A stretch of DNA of 64,000 nucleotides from positions 611,325-675,324 of the forward strand of contig MKWI01000006.1 of NCBI GenBank assembly GCA_001899715.1, given 5' to 3'. Below the pieces are notes generated by a model. The model was not told the origin of the DNA. It made no database searches and worked only from the letters and a program-made list of their open reading frames with translations. Source of the DNA: Sphingobium sp. 66-54 (GTDB lineage: Bacteria; Pseudomonadota; Alphaproteobacteria; Sphingomonadales; Sphingomonadaceae). This document shows positions 37,907-46,564 of this stretch, piece by piece (position 1 is the first letter of the stretch; every line of letters starts with the position of its first letter). Made by a program: the position numbers and the translations under genes.

Positions 37907-38392
37907 TCACGGCGGCGTCCCCATAGGCCGGGTGCCATCGGTAATCCAGCTCTCCTTGAGCGCGATGGCGCGGCGCCCGCCGTCGAAGAAGCAGCGCAGC
38001 ATGTAACCGAGCTGACCGACGCCGCCATTGGGGCGTCCGGCCGCATGGCTCCACAGCTCGGCGACCAGGTCCTGGGCATGCACCTCGTCGAGCTGGTGCA
38101 TCTGATGGAGGATGGAAAGCTCCACCTCCGAGGGGCCATGGCCGGGCGGCAGGCTGCCGAGAATCCGTTCTGCACGTGCGAAATGCGTGGTGGTGATCCA
38201 CAGGATTTTGTCGCACAGCCGCCGCATCGCGCAGAGCGGCGGCAGCGTCGGCAGGCCGTCCGCCACCGCCTCCAGTTCGTCGCAGAGCAGGCGCTGGATG
38301 GCATGGTCGTCCAGCAGCGTCTCCAGCGTCGGGGGCGCAAGCTGCGTCGGCACCGGCCGGGCGGGGACAGTCAAGGCAAGGGCTCCACGCAT
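37907..38392 (-). CDS. Hemerythrin-like helical protein of unknown function
   Basis: A 161-residue soluble, mostly helical protein placed immediately upstream of the cco operon on the same strand. Histidine and acidic residues fall in helical segments: LDDHAIQRLLCDELE, TTTHFARAERIL and LHQMHQLDEVHAQDLVAELWSH. The spacing is suggestive of, but not identical to, the hemerythrin diiron pattern. The C-terminal part has LGYMLRCFFDGGRRAIAL. A TTGAC-N4-ATCAA anaerobox is 39 bases upstream, so it is probably made under low oxygen. It could be an oxygen or nitric-oxide binding partner of the oxidase; that is inference only. Confidence 0.55.
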   Translation of the reverse strand: MRGALALTVPARPVPTQLAPPTLETLLDDHAIQRLLCDELEAVADGLPTLPPLCAMRRLCDKILWITTTHFARAERILGSLPPGHGPSEVELSILHQMHQLDEVHAQDLVAELWSHAAGRPNGGVGQLGYMLRCFFDGGRRAIALKESWITDGTRPMGTPP

Positions 38393-38430
38393 AACATGGC
38401 GGCATCATAAGCGCGCCCGCCGCCCTGTCC

Positions 38431-38444
38431 TTGACTCCGATCAA
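38431..38444. promoter_or_regulatory. FNR/FixK-type anaerobox ahead of the hemerythrin-like gene
   Basis: TTGACTCCGATCAA differs from TTGAT-N4-ATCAA at one base only and lies 39 bases before the predicted ATG at 38392. Confidence 0.75.
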
Positions 38445-39008
38445 GGCAGGAAGCCGTGCGTTTTTATCGGGATAGGCCGGGTCTGCCGGGCCGGAGCCGC
38501 CAGCCCGGGTCTGTCCCGCCGGCCGGCCGGGACCGGCGTGCCCGCGCGGGCTATTTCCTGCTCTCCGCCGCTTGCGGGGCAGGCTGTAAGCCGGCGTGGT
38601 GGGTGAGAGGAGCGGCGCGGTGCTCTTTCCCCAGTTCCGATGGTCGGTCGGCCGCGCATGGTCGTTTCGCGCCCTCTCCGCACGCCGGGTTCCGTTCTGC
38701 GCCGCGGGCTCCCGCCACTGGCTGGTCCGGGCTCCGGGAGGCTCGGGCAGGCGTGCCGGCGGACGGCTGTGTCCGGGGTTCCCGCCGCCCTCCGGTTCAG
38801 GCCCCGATAAAGCCGCAGAGGCGCATGGGCGGGCGGTCCTCTCGTCACGGCCCGCCGGCCGGGCGCGGGCGCCTTCGCGCCGGGGCAATGCGTCGCCCAC
38901 GCCTCGCACGGCTTCTGCCGCCCGTCTCGTCGTCCGCTGCATATCGGTGTCCCGCCACCCCGTTGCGGCGCGCGGCGGTGCCTCGTGGACCCCGTCCGCC
39001 CCGGCTCT
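38445..39008. other. GC-rich gap of about 560 bases with no supported gene
   Basis: Several frames are open here on both strands, but all translate to Arg/Pro/Ala-rich sequence with no family resemblance and no ribosome-binding sites at sensible starts. The stretch separates the respiratory block from the copper block and may be decayed or purely spacer DNA. Confidence 0.5.
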
Positions 39009-39293
39009 TTACCGCCGTACTTTCTCCATGAGGTCGATCAGCTCGCCGAACTTGGCGCGCTGTTCCGCCTCGTCGCCCGAGGCGATCGCCTCCGCCACGC
39101 AATGGTCCGCGTGCGCCTTGAGCACCTCGCTTTCCGCGCGGGCCAGCGCTGCCTTCACCGCCTGGAACTGATGGAGAATGTCGATGCAGTAGCGTTCGTC
39201 GGCCAGCATCTGCTGGAGCCCGCGCACCTGCCCCTCGATGCGTTTCAGCCGGTTGATGGTGCCGCTGCGATCATGCGTCACGGGCCGCGTCAT
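39009..39293 (-). CDS. csoR: Copper-sensing transcriptional repressor CsoR
   Basis: A 94-residue four-helix DUF156/CsoR-family repressor. The helix-1 block INRLKRIEGQVRGLQQML is conserved. The metal ligands are Cys36 (YCIDIL), His61 and Cys65 (HADHC), exactly the Cys-His-Cys set of Cu(I)-sensing CsoR rather than the HCHH set of RcnR or the FrmR set. It should leave DNA on binding Cu(I). It is divergent from copABC, and a palindromic operator lies in the 47-base gap between them. Confidence 0.92.
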   Translation of the reverse strand: MTRPVTHDRSGTINRLKRIEGQVRGLQQMLADERYCIDILHQFQAVKAALARAESEVLKAHADHCVAEAIASGDEAEQRAKFGELIDLMEKVRR

Positions 39294-39308
39294 ATCTTTA
39301 TCCTTGAA

Positions 39309-39325
39309 ATACCCCTAGGGGGTAT
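39309..39325. promoter_or_regulatory. CsoR-type operator between csoR and copA
   Basis: ATACCCC-TAG-GGGGTAT: 7-base perfect arms around a 3-base centre, the form of known CsoR operators. A TATAAT at 39323-39328 overlaps its right arm. The operator can serve both divergent genes. Confidence 0.85.
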
Positions 39326-39340
39326 AATATCGGGAGAAGC

Positions 39341-41218
39341 ATGACGGATGCAAGCCCCGCGTTGACCCCCGGCCTTTCCCGCCGCGCGCTGCTGGGAGCG
39401 GCCGGCGGCGCGCTGCTGCTGCCCGCCTGGGCGCGCGGCGCCGACCTCCATCATGCCGGCATCCGCCCCGGTTTCGACGAGGTGCGCGGGCCCGATCTGG
39501 CTTTGACCATCGCGGCGGGGTCCTACAGCGTCGCCGGCCGCACCGGCCATGCCGTCGCGGTCAACGGCAGCATCCCCGGCCCCCTCGTCCGCCTGCGCGA
39601 AGGCGAAAAAGCCCGAATCGTTGTTCATAACCTTCTACCCGAGGACAGCTCGATCCACTGGCACGGCCTCCTCCTCCCCTTCCAGTATGACGGCGTCCCC
39701 GGCGTCTCCTTCCCCGGCATCGGACCCGGCGAGCGCTTCACTTACGAATTCCCCGTCCGCCAGGCCGGCACCTATTGGTGGCACAGCCATTCGGGCCTTC
39801 AGGAGCAGACCGGCCATTACGGCCCGCTCATCATCGACCCCGCCGGGCCCGACCCGATCCGGGCGGACCGCGACTATGTGCTGCTGCTGAGCGAGTTCAC
39901 GCCCCGCCACCCGCACAGCATCATGGCCAAGCTCAAGAAGGGCGAGGCCTATTTCAACCGCCAGCAGCAAAGCTGGACGGACGCTTATCCGATGACCGGC
40001 GCCGAGCGCCGCATGTGGGCGCGCATGCGGATGATGCCGACCGATATTTCCGACGTCGGCGGCGCCACCTACACCTTCCTCGCCAACGGCCGCGGCCCGG
40101 CGGACGGGCCGGAATTTCTGTTCCGTCCCGGCGAGCGCATCCGCCTGCGCGTCATCAATGGCTCGGCCATGACCTTCTTCAACCTGCGCCTCCCCGGCCT
40201 GCCGATGACCGTGGTCGCCGCCGACGGCCAGCCCGTCCGCCCGGTGGCGACGGACGAAGTGCAGATCGGCGTTGCCGAGACTTACGACCTCATCCTCGAA
40301 CCCGGCGCAGCGCCCGCCTACGCCATCGTCGCCGAGGCGATGGACCGTTCCGGCATGGCGGTGGCGATGCTGGCGAACGCCTCCGGCCTGCGTGTTCCGG
40401 TCCCGCCGCTGCGCCCGCCCCCGCTGCTCACCATGGCCGACATGGGCATGAACCATGGCGAGGCTGGCCACGAAGCGGCGGGGCACAGCGAGGGCGATCG
40501 CGGCGAGGGGGCCGGCGGGATGGAAGGGCACGGCCATCCGGTCGCCGCCCCGGCAGACCATGCCGGGCCGGACCATGTGGATTGGAGCCATGCTGGCAGC
40601 ATGAGCGCAGACTCGGGCGCCGCCGCTCCCTCCGCCAGTCACGGCATGGCCGGTATGAAGATGCGCGACACCACGCTGCTGCCGCCGGACGTCAAGCTGG
40701 GACCGGGGATCGACATGGTCTCGATGATGCCGGTGGACAAATGGGACGATCCGGGCGTCGGCCTGCGCGATGTGCCGCACCGGGTGCTGCGCTACGGCCA
40801 GCTCATCGCGCTGACGCCGGGGCCGGATCCGCGATCGCCTAGCCGGCTGCTCGAATTGCACCTCACCGGCAATATGGAGCGCTACATGTGGTCGTTCGAC
40901 GGGGAGGTGTTCAGCGCCGTGTCGGACAAGCCGATCCGCTTCGCCTGGAACGAGCGGGTGCGCCTGCGTCTCGTCAACGATACGATGATGGCGCATCCCA
41001 TCCATCTGCACGGCATGTTCGTCGAGCTGGTCAATGGCGCCCCGCCCGGCCACCAGCCGCGCAAGCACACCCTCATCGTCCAGCCGGGTGCAAGCGCCAC
41101 CGTTGACCTCACCGCCGACGAGCCGGGCGACTGGGCGTTCCACTGCCATCTGCTCTACCACATGCACGCAGGCATGTTTCAGATCGTCACCGTCATGCCG
41201 CCGGAAACTGCCGCATGA
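39341..41218 (+). CDS. copA: Periplasmic multicopper oxidase CopA (copper resistance)
   Basis: A 625-residue three-cupredoxin-domain oxidase that oxidises Cu(I) to less toxic Cu(II). A Tat signal is visible (LSRRALLGAAGGALLLPAWARG). Copper-ligand motifs stand in order: SIHWHGLLLP, TYWWHSHSG, HPIHLHGMF and the T1/T3 motif HCHLLYHMHAGMF. A Met/His-rich insert (about residues 365-445, with HGMAGMKM and AGSMSADSG) is typical of CopA and may bind extra Cu(I). GGGAGA precedes the ATG. It overlaps copB by ATGA. Confidence 0.95.
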   Translation: MTDASPALTPGLSRRALLGAAGGALLLPAWARGADLHHAGIRPGFDEVRGPDLALTIAAGSYSVAGRTGHAVAVNGSIPGPLVRLREGEKARIVVHNLLPEDSSIHWHGLLLPFQYDGVPGVSFPGIGPGERFTYEFPVRQAGTYWWHSHSGLQEQTGHYGPLIIDPAGPDPIRADRDYVLLLSEFTPRHPHSIMAKLKKGEAYFNRQQQSWTDAYPMTGAERRMWARMRMMPTDISDVGGATYTFLANGRGPADGPEFLFRPGERIRLRVINGSAMTFFNLRLPGLPMTVVAADGQPVRPVATDEVQIGVAETYDLILEPGAAPAYAIVAEAMDRSGMAVAMLANASGLRVPVPPLRPPPLLTMADMGMNHGEAGHEAAGHSEGDRGEGAGGMEGHGHPVAAPADHAGPDHVDWSHAGSMSADSGAAAPSASHGMAGMKMRDTTLLPPDVKLGPGIDMVSMMPVDKWDDPGVGLRDVPHRVLRYGQLIALTPGPDPRSPSRLLELHLTGNMERYMWSFDGEVFSAVSDKPIRFAWNERVRLRLVNDTMMAHPIHLHGMFVELVNGAPPGHQPRKHTLIVQPGASATVDLTADEPGDWAFHCHLLYHMHAGMFQIVTVMPPETAA

Positions 41219-42177
41219 GCGGGCGTCTCGCCCTGATCGCGGTGCTCGCGCTTCTGCCCTCCGCCGCGTTCGCGCAGCATGAAGGACATGGCGGGCATGA
41301 CGACCATGCGGGGCATGCAGAGGCAGCCGGTTCAGCGGAAACGAGCCACGTCACGCCCAACCCCGCGTCAGCCGAGTCGGCTCCGTCGCCGCATCATCAG
41401 CACGCCACGTCCGAACCCACCGAAACCCCGACCTTCGAGACGCCCGCGCCCTCGGAAGCGGGCGAAGGGCCATCCCATGCGGCGGACGCAATCTGGGGCG
41501 CCGATGCGATGCGCCCTTCGCGCGCGGCGTTGCGGCGCGATCATGGTGCCATGTCTTACACTTGGTTCATGGCCGATCGGGCCGAGTATCGCGCCCGTGC
41601 CGGACATGATGGCTATCTGTGGGATACACAGGCATTTCATGGCGGTGATCTCGACAAGCTCTGGCTCAAGAGCGAGGGGGAGGGCGCGTTCGGCGGCAAG
41701 GTCGAATTGGCCGAGGTGCAGGCGTTGTGGAGCCATGCCGTCGCACCCTTTTTCGATATGCAGGCCGGCGTCCGGCAGGATCTCGCTGGCCCTTCACGCA
41801 CCCATGCGGTGATCGGCATCCAGGGCCTCGCGCCCTATCGCTTCGAGCTGGACGCCGCCGCTTTCCTTTCTGACCGGGGCGAATTGACCGGCCGTATCGA
41901 GGCCGAACTGGACGAGCGCATCACCCAGCGCCTCATCCTGCAACCGCGCATTGAGCTGGGTCTCTCCGCGCAAAATATCCCCCAGCTTGGTATCGGCTCC
42001 GGGCTGGACCGGGCGGAGCTGGGCCTGCGTCTTCGCTACGAGATTGCCCGCGAGTTCGCGCCCTATATCGGTGTGGAACAGGAGTGGCGGATTGGGCGCG
42101 GCGCCACTTATGCCCGTGCGGCGGGGCATGATCCGTCCGCCACATCCTACGTTGTCGGCATCCGCTTCTGGTTCTGA
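41215..42177 (+). CDS. copB: Copper resistance outer-membrane protein CopB
   Basis: A 320-residue outer-membrane beta-barrel protein of the CopB/PcoB family. A signal peptide (ALIAVLALLPSAAFA) is followed by a His-rich region (EGHGGHDDHAGHAEAAG, HHQHAT). The barrel then begins near residue 110 with YTWFMADRAEYRA and contains the family segments YLWDTQAFHGGDLDKLWLKSEGE and AELGLRLRYEIAREFAPYIGVE. It ends in a C-terminal Phe-type residue (IRFWF), a barrel-assembly signal. It is co-translated with copA. Confidence 0.93.
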   Translation: MSGRLALIAVLALLPSAAFAQHEGHGGHDDHAGHAEAAGSAETSHVTPNPASAESAPSPHHQHATSEPTETPTFETPAPSEAGEGPSHAADAIWGADAMRPSRAALRRDHGAMSYTWFMADRAEYRARAGHDGYLWDTQAFHGGDLDKLWLKSEGEGAFGGKVELAEVQALWSHAVAPFFDMQAGVRQDLAGPSRTHAVIGIQGLAPYRFELDAAAFLSDRGELTGRIEAELDERITQRLILQPRIELGLSAQNIPQLGIGSGLDRAELGLRLRYEIAREFAPYIGVEQEWRIGRGATYARAAGHDPSATSYVVGIRFWF

Positions 42178-42188
42178 AAGGCTAACCC

Positions 42189-42560
42189 ATGCTCCTCCGC
42201 TTCCTCCTTGCCATTGCCCTGACCGCTGTGGCTGTGCTGCCGGCGCAGGCGCAACTCGTCCGCTCCGCACCAGCGGCCGGCGCAGCGGTCCGTGCCGTTT
42301 CGCAGATCGACTTCGCTTTTGCCGCGCCGGTGAATGCCGCGACTGCCGGCGCGCAGATCGTCATGACCGCTATGCCGGGCATGACCGACCATCCGCCGAT
42401 GGCGATCAAGGGCTTCACCATCGTGCCCGGTGCGGATGGCAGGGCGCTGCGCCTCAAGCTGCGCAAGCCGCTCGTTCCCGGCGATTACACGGTGAGTTGG
42501 AGCGTTGCCGGCGCGGACGGCAAGCGGCTCACCGGCAAGCTGTCGTTTAAGGTTCAGTGA
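42189..42560 (+). CDS. copC: CopC-domain periplasmic copper protein lacking the usual Cu(II) ligands
   Basis: A 123-residue exported beta-sandwich protein of the CopC family. The signal peptide (LLRFLLAIALTAVAVLPAQA) should leave a mature N-terminus at Gln. Canonical CopC has His at mature position 1 and a second His in the DGH motif; here these are Gln and Lys (GADGKRLTG). The Met-rich Cu(I) loop MTAMPGMTDHPPM is kept. So the protein probably binds Cu(I) only. It follows copB after 11 bases. The fold assignment is firm; the metal-site reading is by eye. Confidence 0.85.
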   Translation: MLLRFLLAIALTAVAVLPAQAQLVRSAPAAGAAVRAVSQIDFAFAAPVNAATAGAQIVMTAMPGMTDHPPMAIKGFTIVPGADGRALRLKLRKPLVPGDYTVSWSVAGADGKRLTGKLSFKVQ

Positions 42561-42561
42561 C

Positions 42562-42592
42562 GGGCGGCGGGTGCGCCTGCCTTGCGCCGCCC
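42562..42592 (+). terminator. Hairpin after copC
   Basis: GGGCGGCG pairs with CGCCGCCC around a 15-base loop, one base past the copC stop, followed by an A-rich tract (AACGAAAAATTAA) rather than T residues. It probably ends or stabilises the cop transcript. Confidence 0.5.
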
Positions 42593-42695
42593 AACGAAAA
42601 ATTAACCACGCCCGTTTAGCGTCATCGCCGGACCGTTCATGCGCAGCCGGAGTCCCGGCTGGCCGTATCCTGCACGGCCCGACGAGGACAGACGC

Positions 42696-44072
42696 ATGAT
42701 CCCCAAGCTCATTCATTTCATCTGGGTTGGCGACGAGAGCAAATGCCCGACCAACTGCATGGAAAGCTGGAAGACGCTCCACCCGGATTGGGACTTCATC
42801 CTGTGGGGGAATCGCGAACTACATGAGCTGAGTTGGTTCAACCGGCGCCACATGATGGACATGCTGGGCCGTGAGTTGAACGGCGTTGCGGACATGATGC
42901 GCTGGGAGATATTGCACGCCAATGGCGGCATCGTGCTGGACGCGGATAGCGTTGCATTGCGCCCGCTCGACGACCATCTGCTCGACTGCGAGGCATTCGC
43001 CTGCTGGGAGAATGAGATCGCCAGGCCGGGGCTGATCGCGGCAGGTTACTTCGGCTGTGAGGCCGGCAACCCGTTCGTCAAGCAGATCGTGCGGGATATT
43101 GCCGCCGAGCCGACGGTCACGCACGATATGGCGTGGAAGACGGTCGGCCCGATGCGGCTGACCGAGAGCTATCGCAAATATGGCTATTCGCGCTTGCGCA
43201 TCTATCCCAGCCATTATTTCATTCCGCAGCATTTCACCGGCGCGACCTATGACGGCACCGATCCGGTTTATGCCCACCAGCTTTGGGGCTCGACCCGCAA
43301 CGCCTATGATGAGATCTACAAGCAGGACATCGTCTCGGCCCTCGCGGAACCGCACGAGCAGGATGATGCATCGCTTCTGCAAGCGGCGCGGGGCGATTTG
43401 GCACAATCCGCGCTGGCGGATAGAACAGCGGTGACCCCGCTTCCCGCCGGCTCCACGCTCGAAGCCCTGCACGATCCCTATTTCGTGCAACGTGTGGAGA
43501 TCAGTAGCGAGATCGCGACCCTTGACCGGCTCGACGTGCTGCGGAGCCTGTGCGAAGGCAAGCGCGTTCTCCATGTCGGCTGCGTGGATGGGCGGATCGC
43601 TGATCCCGCCACCTCCCTTCACCTGCTGCTGGAGCCGGTCTGCGCCAGTCTCGACGGGGTCGATGCGCAGGAGGAGGCGCTGGCGCAGCTCGCACCCTAT
43701 ACCAGCGGCCGATTGTTCTCGCGTCTGGAGGACGTGACGGATTCCTATGATGTCGTGCTTGCGCCCGAGGTGATGGGGCGCGTCAGCGATGTGACGCAGT
43801 TTCTCGGGCAATTGCAGCGGGTGGACGCGACCTGCTTCCTGCTCTCCGTGCCTGATGCCTTCCAGTGCCGGGCGGATAACTTCGACTATGTGGCGGACAC
43901 GCAGACCTTCGTGGAGGTCGGCCACCCCGATCGAAACGTCTGGTACACGCCCTACACCTTCGCCAACACGATCGGGAAATATAGCCAGTTCACTGTCGAG
44001 AAGATGTGGTTTTTCAACCGCGTCTCGCTGCTCGCGCTGCTCTCCAAAAGCCAATTGCGCATGGCTGCCTGA
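42696..44072 (+). CDS. GT32-like glycosyltransferase fused to a methyltransferase-like domain
   Basis: A 458-residue bifunctional-looking protein. Residues about 1-200 match the GT32/Gly_transf_sug family: MIPKLIHFIWVGDES, then ADMMRWEILHANGGIVLDADS with the nucleotide-sugar/metal DxD at 82-84 (DAD). Residues about 275-458 look like a class I SAM-methyltransferase: motif I region VLHVGCVDGR near 289 with an acidic GVDAQ strand after it. The glycine pattern is degenerate and methyl transfer is not certain. It lies 24 bases ahead of a TPR-GT41 gene. It could modify a surface polysaccharide, flagellin or other protein; no substrate is visible. GACGAGGACAGACGC precedes the ATG. Confidence 0.7.
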   Translation: MIPKLIHFIWVGDESKCPTNCMESWKTLHPDWDFILWGNRELHELSWFNRRHMMDMLGRELNGVADMMRWEILHANGGIVLDADSVALRPLDDHLLDCEAFACWENEIARPGLIAAGYFGCEAGNPFVKQIVRDIAAEPTVTHDMAWKTVGPMRLTESYRKYGYSRLRIYPSHYFIPQHFTGATYDGTDPVYAHQLWGSTRNAYDEIYKQDIVSALAEPHEQDDASLLQAARGDLAQSALADRTAVTPLPAGSTLEALHDPYFVQRVEISSEIATLDRLDVLRSLCEGKRVLHVGCVDGRIADPATSLHLLLEPVCASLDGVDAQEEALAQLAPYTSGRLFSRLEDVTDSYDVVLAPEVMGRVSDVTQFLGQLQRVDATCFLLSVPDAFQCRADNFDYVADTQTFVEVGHPDRNVWYTPYTFANTIGKYSQFTVEKMWFFNRVSLLALLSKSQLRMAA

Positions 44073-44096
44073 CGTCGGGGGATCGGCTGCACGATC

Positions 44097-46121
44097 ATGA
44101 CGCTACCCACCGAAAAGGCCTTCGACCGCCACGCAGCCGCGCCGGACAGCGCTCACCAGAGCGGCGGACGGTCCTATCTGGCGATACTGGCCAGACTGCC
44201 GGGGACGATGGACCCGGCTCCTTCGCTGTCGCCGGCTGTTGCGCCGCGGATCGAAAATCCGCCCGAGAGTGAACTGGACCTGCTCGTAGCGCTCTACCAG
44301 CAGCGTCGGCTGGAGGAGGCGCATGCCCGGGCTGAAGCCTTCGTCGCGCGCTATCCGAACGGCGAGGTTCTTCGCAACGTTGCCGGTGCGATCAGCGCGG
44401 CGCTGGGACGGACCGACGAGGCTATCGCGCATTTCGAGTGTGCCCTTGCCCTTGCCCCGGAGTTTGCGGAGGCTCACGTCAATCTGGGCAATGTGCTCAA
44501 GGACAGCAATCGGCCGGGCGAAGCGCTCGCTTGCTATGATCGGGCAATCCACGCGATGCCGGCTTATGTCGACGCGCATCTGAACCGCGGAATCGCCTTG
44601 CGCATGCTCGGCCGGCTGGACGAGGCGGTGGAGAGCTACGCGGCCACGATCCGGCTCGATCCGACACTTGCCGAGGCCCATAACAATCGCGGTAACGCCC
44701 TGCTGGACCTGAAGCGGCCCGATGAGGCGGTCCGCGATTATGAAGTGGCCGTTCGGCTCAAGACGGGCGATGCGGCCCTGCTCGGCTCATGGCTCCACCG
44801 GCTGGCCTATATGTGCCGCTGGTCGGACACGACGCGCACCGCCGACCGCTCGCTCGCCACCATGAAGGGGAGCACCCCCCACCCGTTTCAGATGCTGAGG
44901 GTTGAGCCCGACGCTGCGCGGCAGCTCGCTCATACGCAGCGCTGGGTGGCAGCGTGCTACGGCACGGGGCGGCCCGCCGCGTTCGCGCCAGCAGCGCCGG
45001 GGGCGAAGATCAGGATCGGCTATTTCTCAGCCGACTTCTACAACCATGCCACCATGCACCTGATCGCGCGTATGCTCGAATTGCACGACAAAAAGCGATT
45101 TGAAATCCATGCTTTTTCCTACGGGATCGACGCTCGGGACCCGATGCGGGATCGCCTGCTGGGCGCAGTGGACGCCTTCCACGAGGTTCGCACCCTGAGC
45201 GATCCGGAAATAGCGGCGCTGGCGCGGGCGCAGGCGATCGACATCGCGGTCGATCTCAAGGGCCATACCGAGACCGGCCGGCCGGGCATTTTCGCCTGCC
45301 GGGCCGCGCCCAGGCAGGTCAACTATCTCGGCTATCCCGGCACCATGGGCGCCGATTTCATCGACCATATCATTGCCGACAGGGTCGTGATCCCCGAGAA
45401 CCAGCGCGCATGCTATGCCGAGCGGGTCATCTACTTGCCCAACAGCTACCAAGCCACCGACGACCGACGGCTTGTTTCGGAGACGATCTATCACCGTGCC
45501 GAGCTGGGCCTGCCGGATGACGGCTTCGTCTTCTGTTGCTTCAACGACAATTACAAGATCACCCCGGCCGAGTTCGATATCTGGATGCGCTTGCTGGCCT
45601 GTGTTGAGGGCAGTGTGCTCTGGTTGCTTGCGGGCAATCCATGGGCGCCAATCTATCTGCGCCGCGAGGCGGAGGCGCGGGGTATCGATCCGGCGCGCCT
45701 CATTTTCGGCGAGAAGCTGCCGAACGCCGACCATCTTGCGCGGCAACGCTGCGCCGATCTGTTCCTCGACACTTTCAATGTGAATGCCCACACTACCGCC
45801 AACGACGCGCTCTGGACGGGGCTGCCGGTCCTTACCAAGATAGGGAGTGGATTCGCCTCTCGCGTCGCCGCCAGCCTGCTCCACGCGATCGGCCTGCCCG
45901 ACCTCGTTACGGAAACGGCGGAGGAGTATGAACGTCTGGCGCTGGCGCTGGCGAGGGAGCCGCAACGGCTCGCCGCCGTCAAGGCCCGGCTTGCCCGTAA
46001 CCTGCGGACGGCGCCGTTGTTCGACAGCGCCCGCTATACCCGCGATATCGAGCGGGTTTTCGAACAGATCCATGCCGAGCGCATGGCGGCGCAGATTGCG
46101 GCCGGCACATTGCCGGCCTGA
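44097..46121 (+). CDS. TPR-GT41 glycosyltransferase (O-GlcNAc transferase/SPINDLY-like)
   Basis: A 674-residue soluble protein. Residues about 80-215 contain four TPR units (AEAHVNLGNVLKDSNRPGEA, VDAHLNRGIALRMLGRLDEA, AEAHNNRGNALLDLKRPDEA and the preceding one). Residues about 300-665 are the GT41 catalytic region: RIGYFSADFYNHATMHL, DLKGHTETGRPGIFACR, APRQVNYLGYPGTMG, FCCFNDNYKITPAEFDIW, DLFLDTFNVNAHTTANDALW and GLPVLTKIG. Family enzymes move GlcNAc, fucose or glucose to Ser/Thr of proteins such as flagellin or adhesins. It follows the GT32 fusion by 24 bases, so the two probably form one operon. Confidence 0.88.
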   Translation: MTLPTEKAFDRHAAAPDSAHQSGGRSYLAILARLPGTMDPAPSLSPAVAPRIENPPESELDLLVALYQQRRLEEAHARAEAFVARYPNGEVLRNVAGAISAALGRTDEAIAHFECALALAPEFAEAHVNLGNVLKDSNRPGEALACYDRAIHAMPAYVDAHLNRGIALRMLGRLDEAVESYAATIRLDPTLAEAHNNRGNALLDLKRPDEAVRDYEVAVRLKTGDAALLGSWLHRLAYMCRWSDTTRTADRSLATMKGSTPHPFQMLRVEPDAARQLAHTQRWVAACYGTGRPAAFAPAAPGAKIRIGYFSADFYNHATMHLIARMLELHDKKRFEIHAFSYGIDARDPMRDRLLGAVDAFHEVRTLSDPEIAALARAQAIDIAVDLKGHTETGRPGIFACRAAPRQVNYLGYPGTMGADFIDHIIADRVVIPENQRACYAERVIYLPNSYQATDDRRLVSETIYHRAELGLPDDGFVFCCFNDNYKITPAEFDIWMRLLACVEGSVLWLLAGNPWAPIYLRREAEARGIDPARLIFGEKLPNADHLARQRCADLFLDTFNVNAHTTANDALWTGLPVLTKIGSGFASRVAASLLHAIGLPDLVTETAEEYERLALALAREPQRLAAVKARLARNLRTAPLFDSARYTRDIERVFEQIHAERMAAQIAAGTLPA

Positions 46122-46564
46122 TCCCCTCTATCCGTGAATGATCGGCGTGGGGCACCGTTGATTGCTTCACGCATATTCAAACAATCGCTTCGCGTTGGTG
46201 GGGGCAGGTTTCCTTCCCTCAAGGATCAATGGCCACGCACGGGCGCTGGTCGCCATTAGCCGCCGAACGATCATGCGTGTGTGAAACCTCGCACGTTCGG
46301 CGTGGTGGGGGACTGGACGGTTCGCGGCCCATGCGAATATGGTGACCGGATAGTCACAGCCACTCGTAGCCACCGCGCTCTGTTAGGGTGACCGGTCCGG
46401 TGAAAGGGAACGGGTGACGCGGGTCCACCTTGCGCCCTACGCTGGTGAAGGAATTGTCGCACCAATGATCCACGTGATCGTTTGGTAGGGTTCCGGCCAT
46501 AGATGGATCACGCTGCCGGATTGTATCGATATGTCGGTTTGTTTCAGGAAAGAGGTTCGGTTTC
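46122..46564. other. Unassigned region upstream of prpD, possible gene remnant
   Basis: About 440 bases without a recognised gene. On the minus strand 46354-46566 is an open frame of 70 codons with normal-looking codon use and a stretch [20 protein letters not shown] then PRHPFPFTGPVTLTERGGYE. It starts in the prpD leader and may be a decayed end of a larger protein. I could not assign it. The prp promoter must also lie here. Confidence 0.35.

Noticed and set aside
46167..46373. 68-codon minus-strand frame near the end of the GT41 gene as insertion-sequence remnant
   Set aside because: No terminal inverted repeats or DDE-like residues; the resemblance to a transposase tail was too weak to report.
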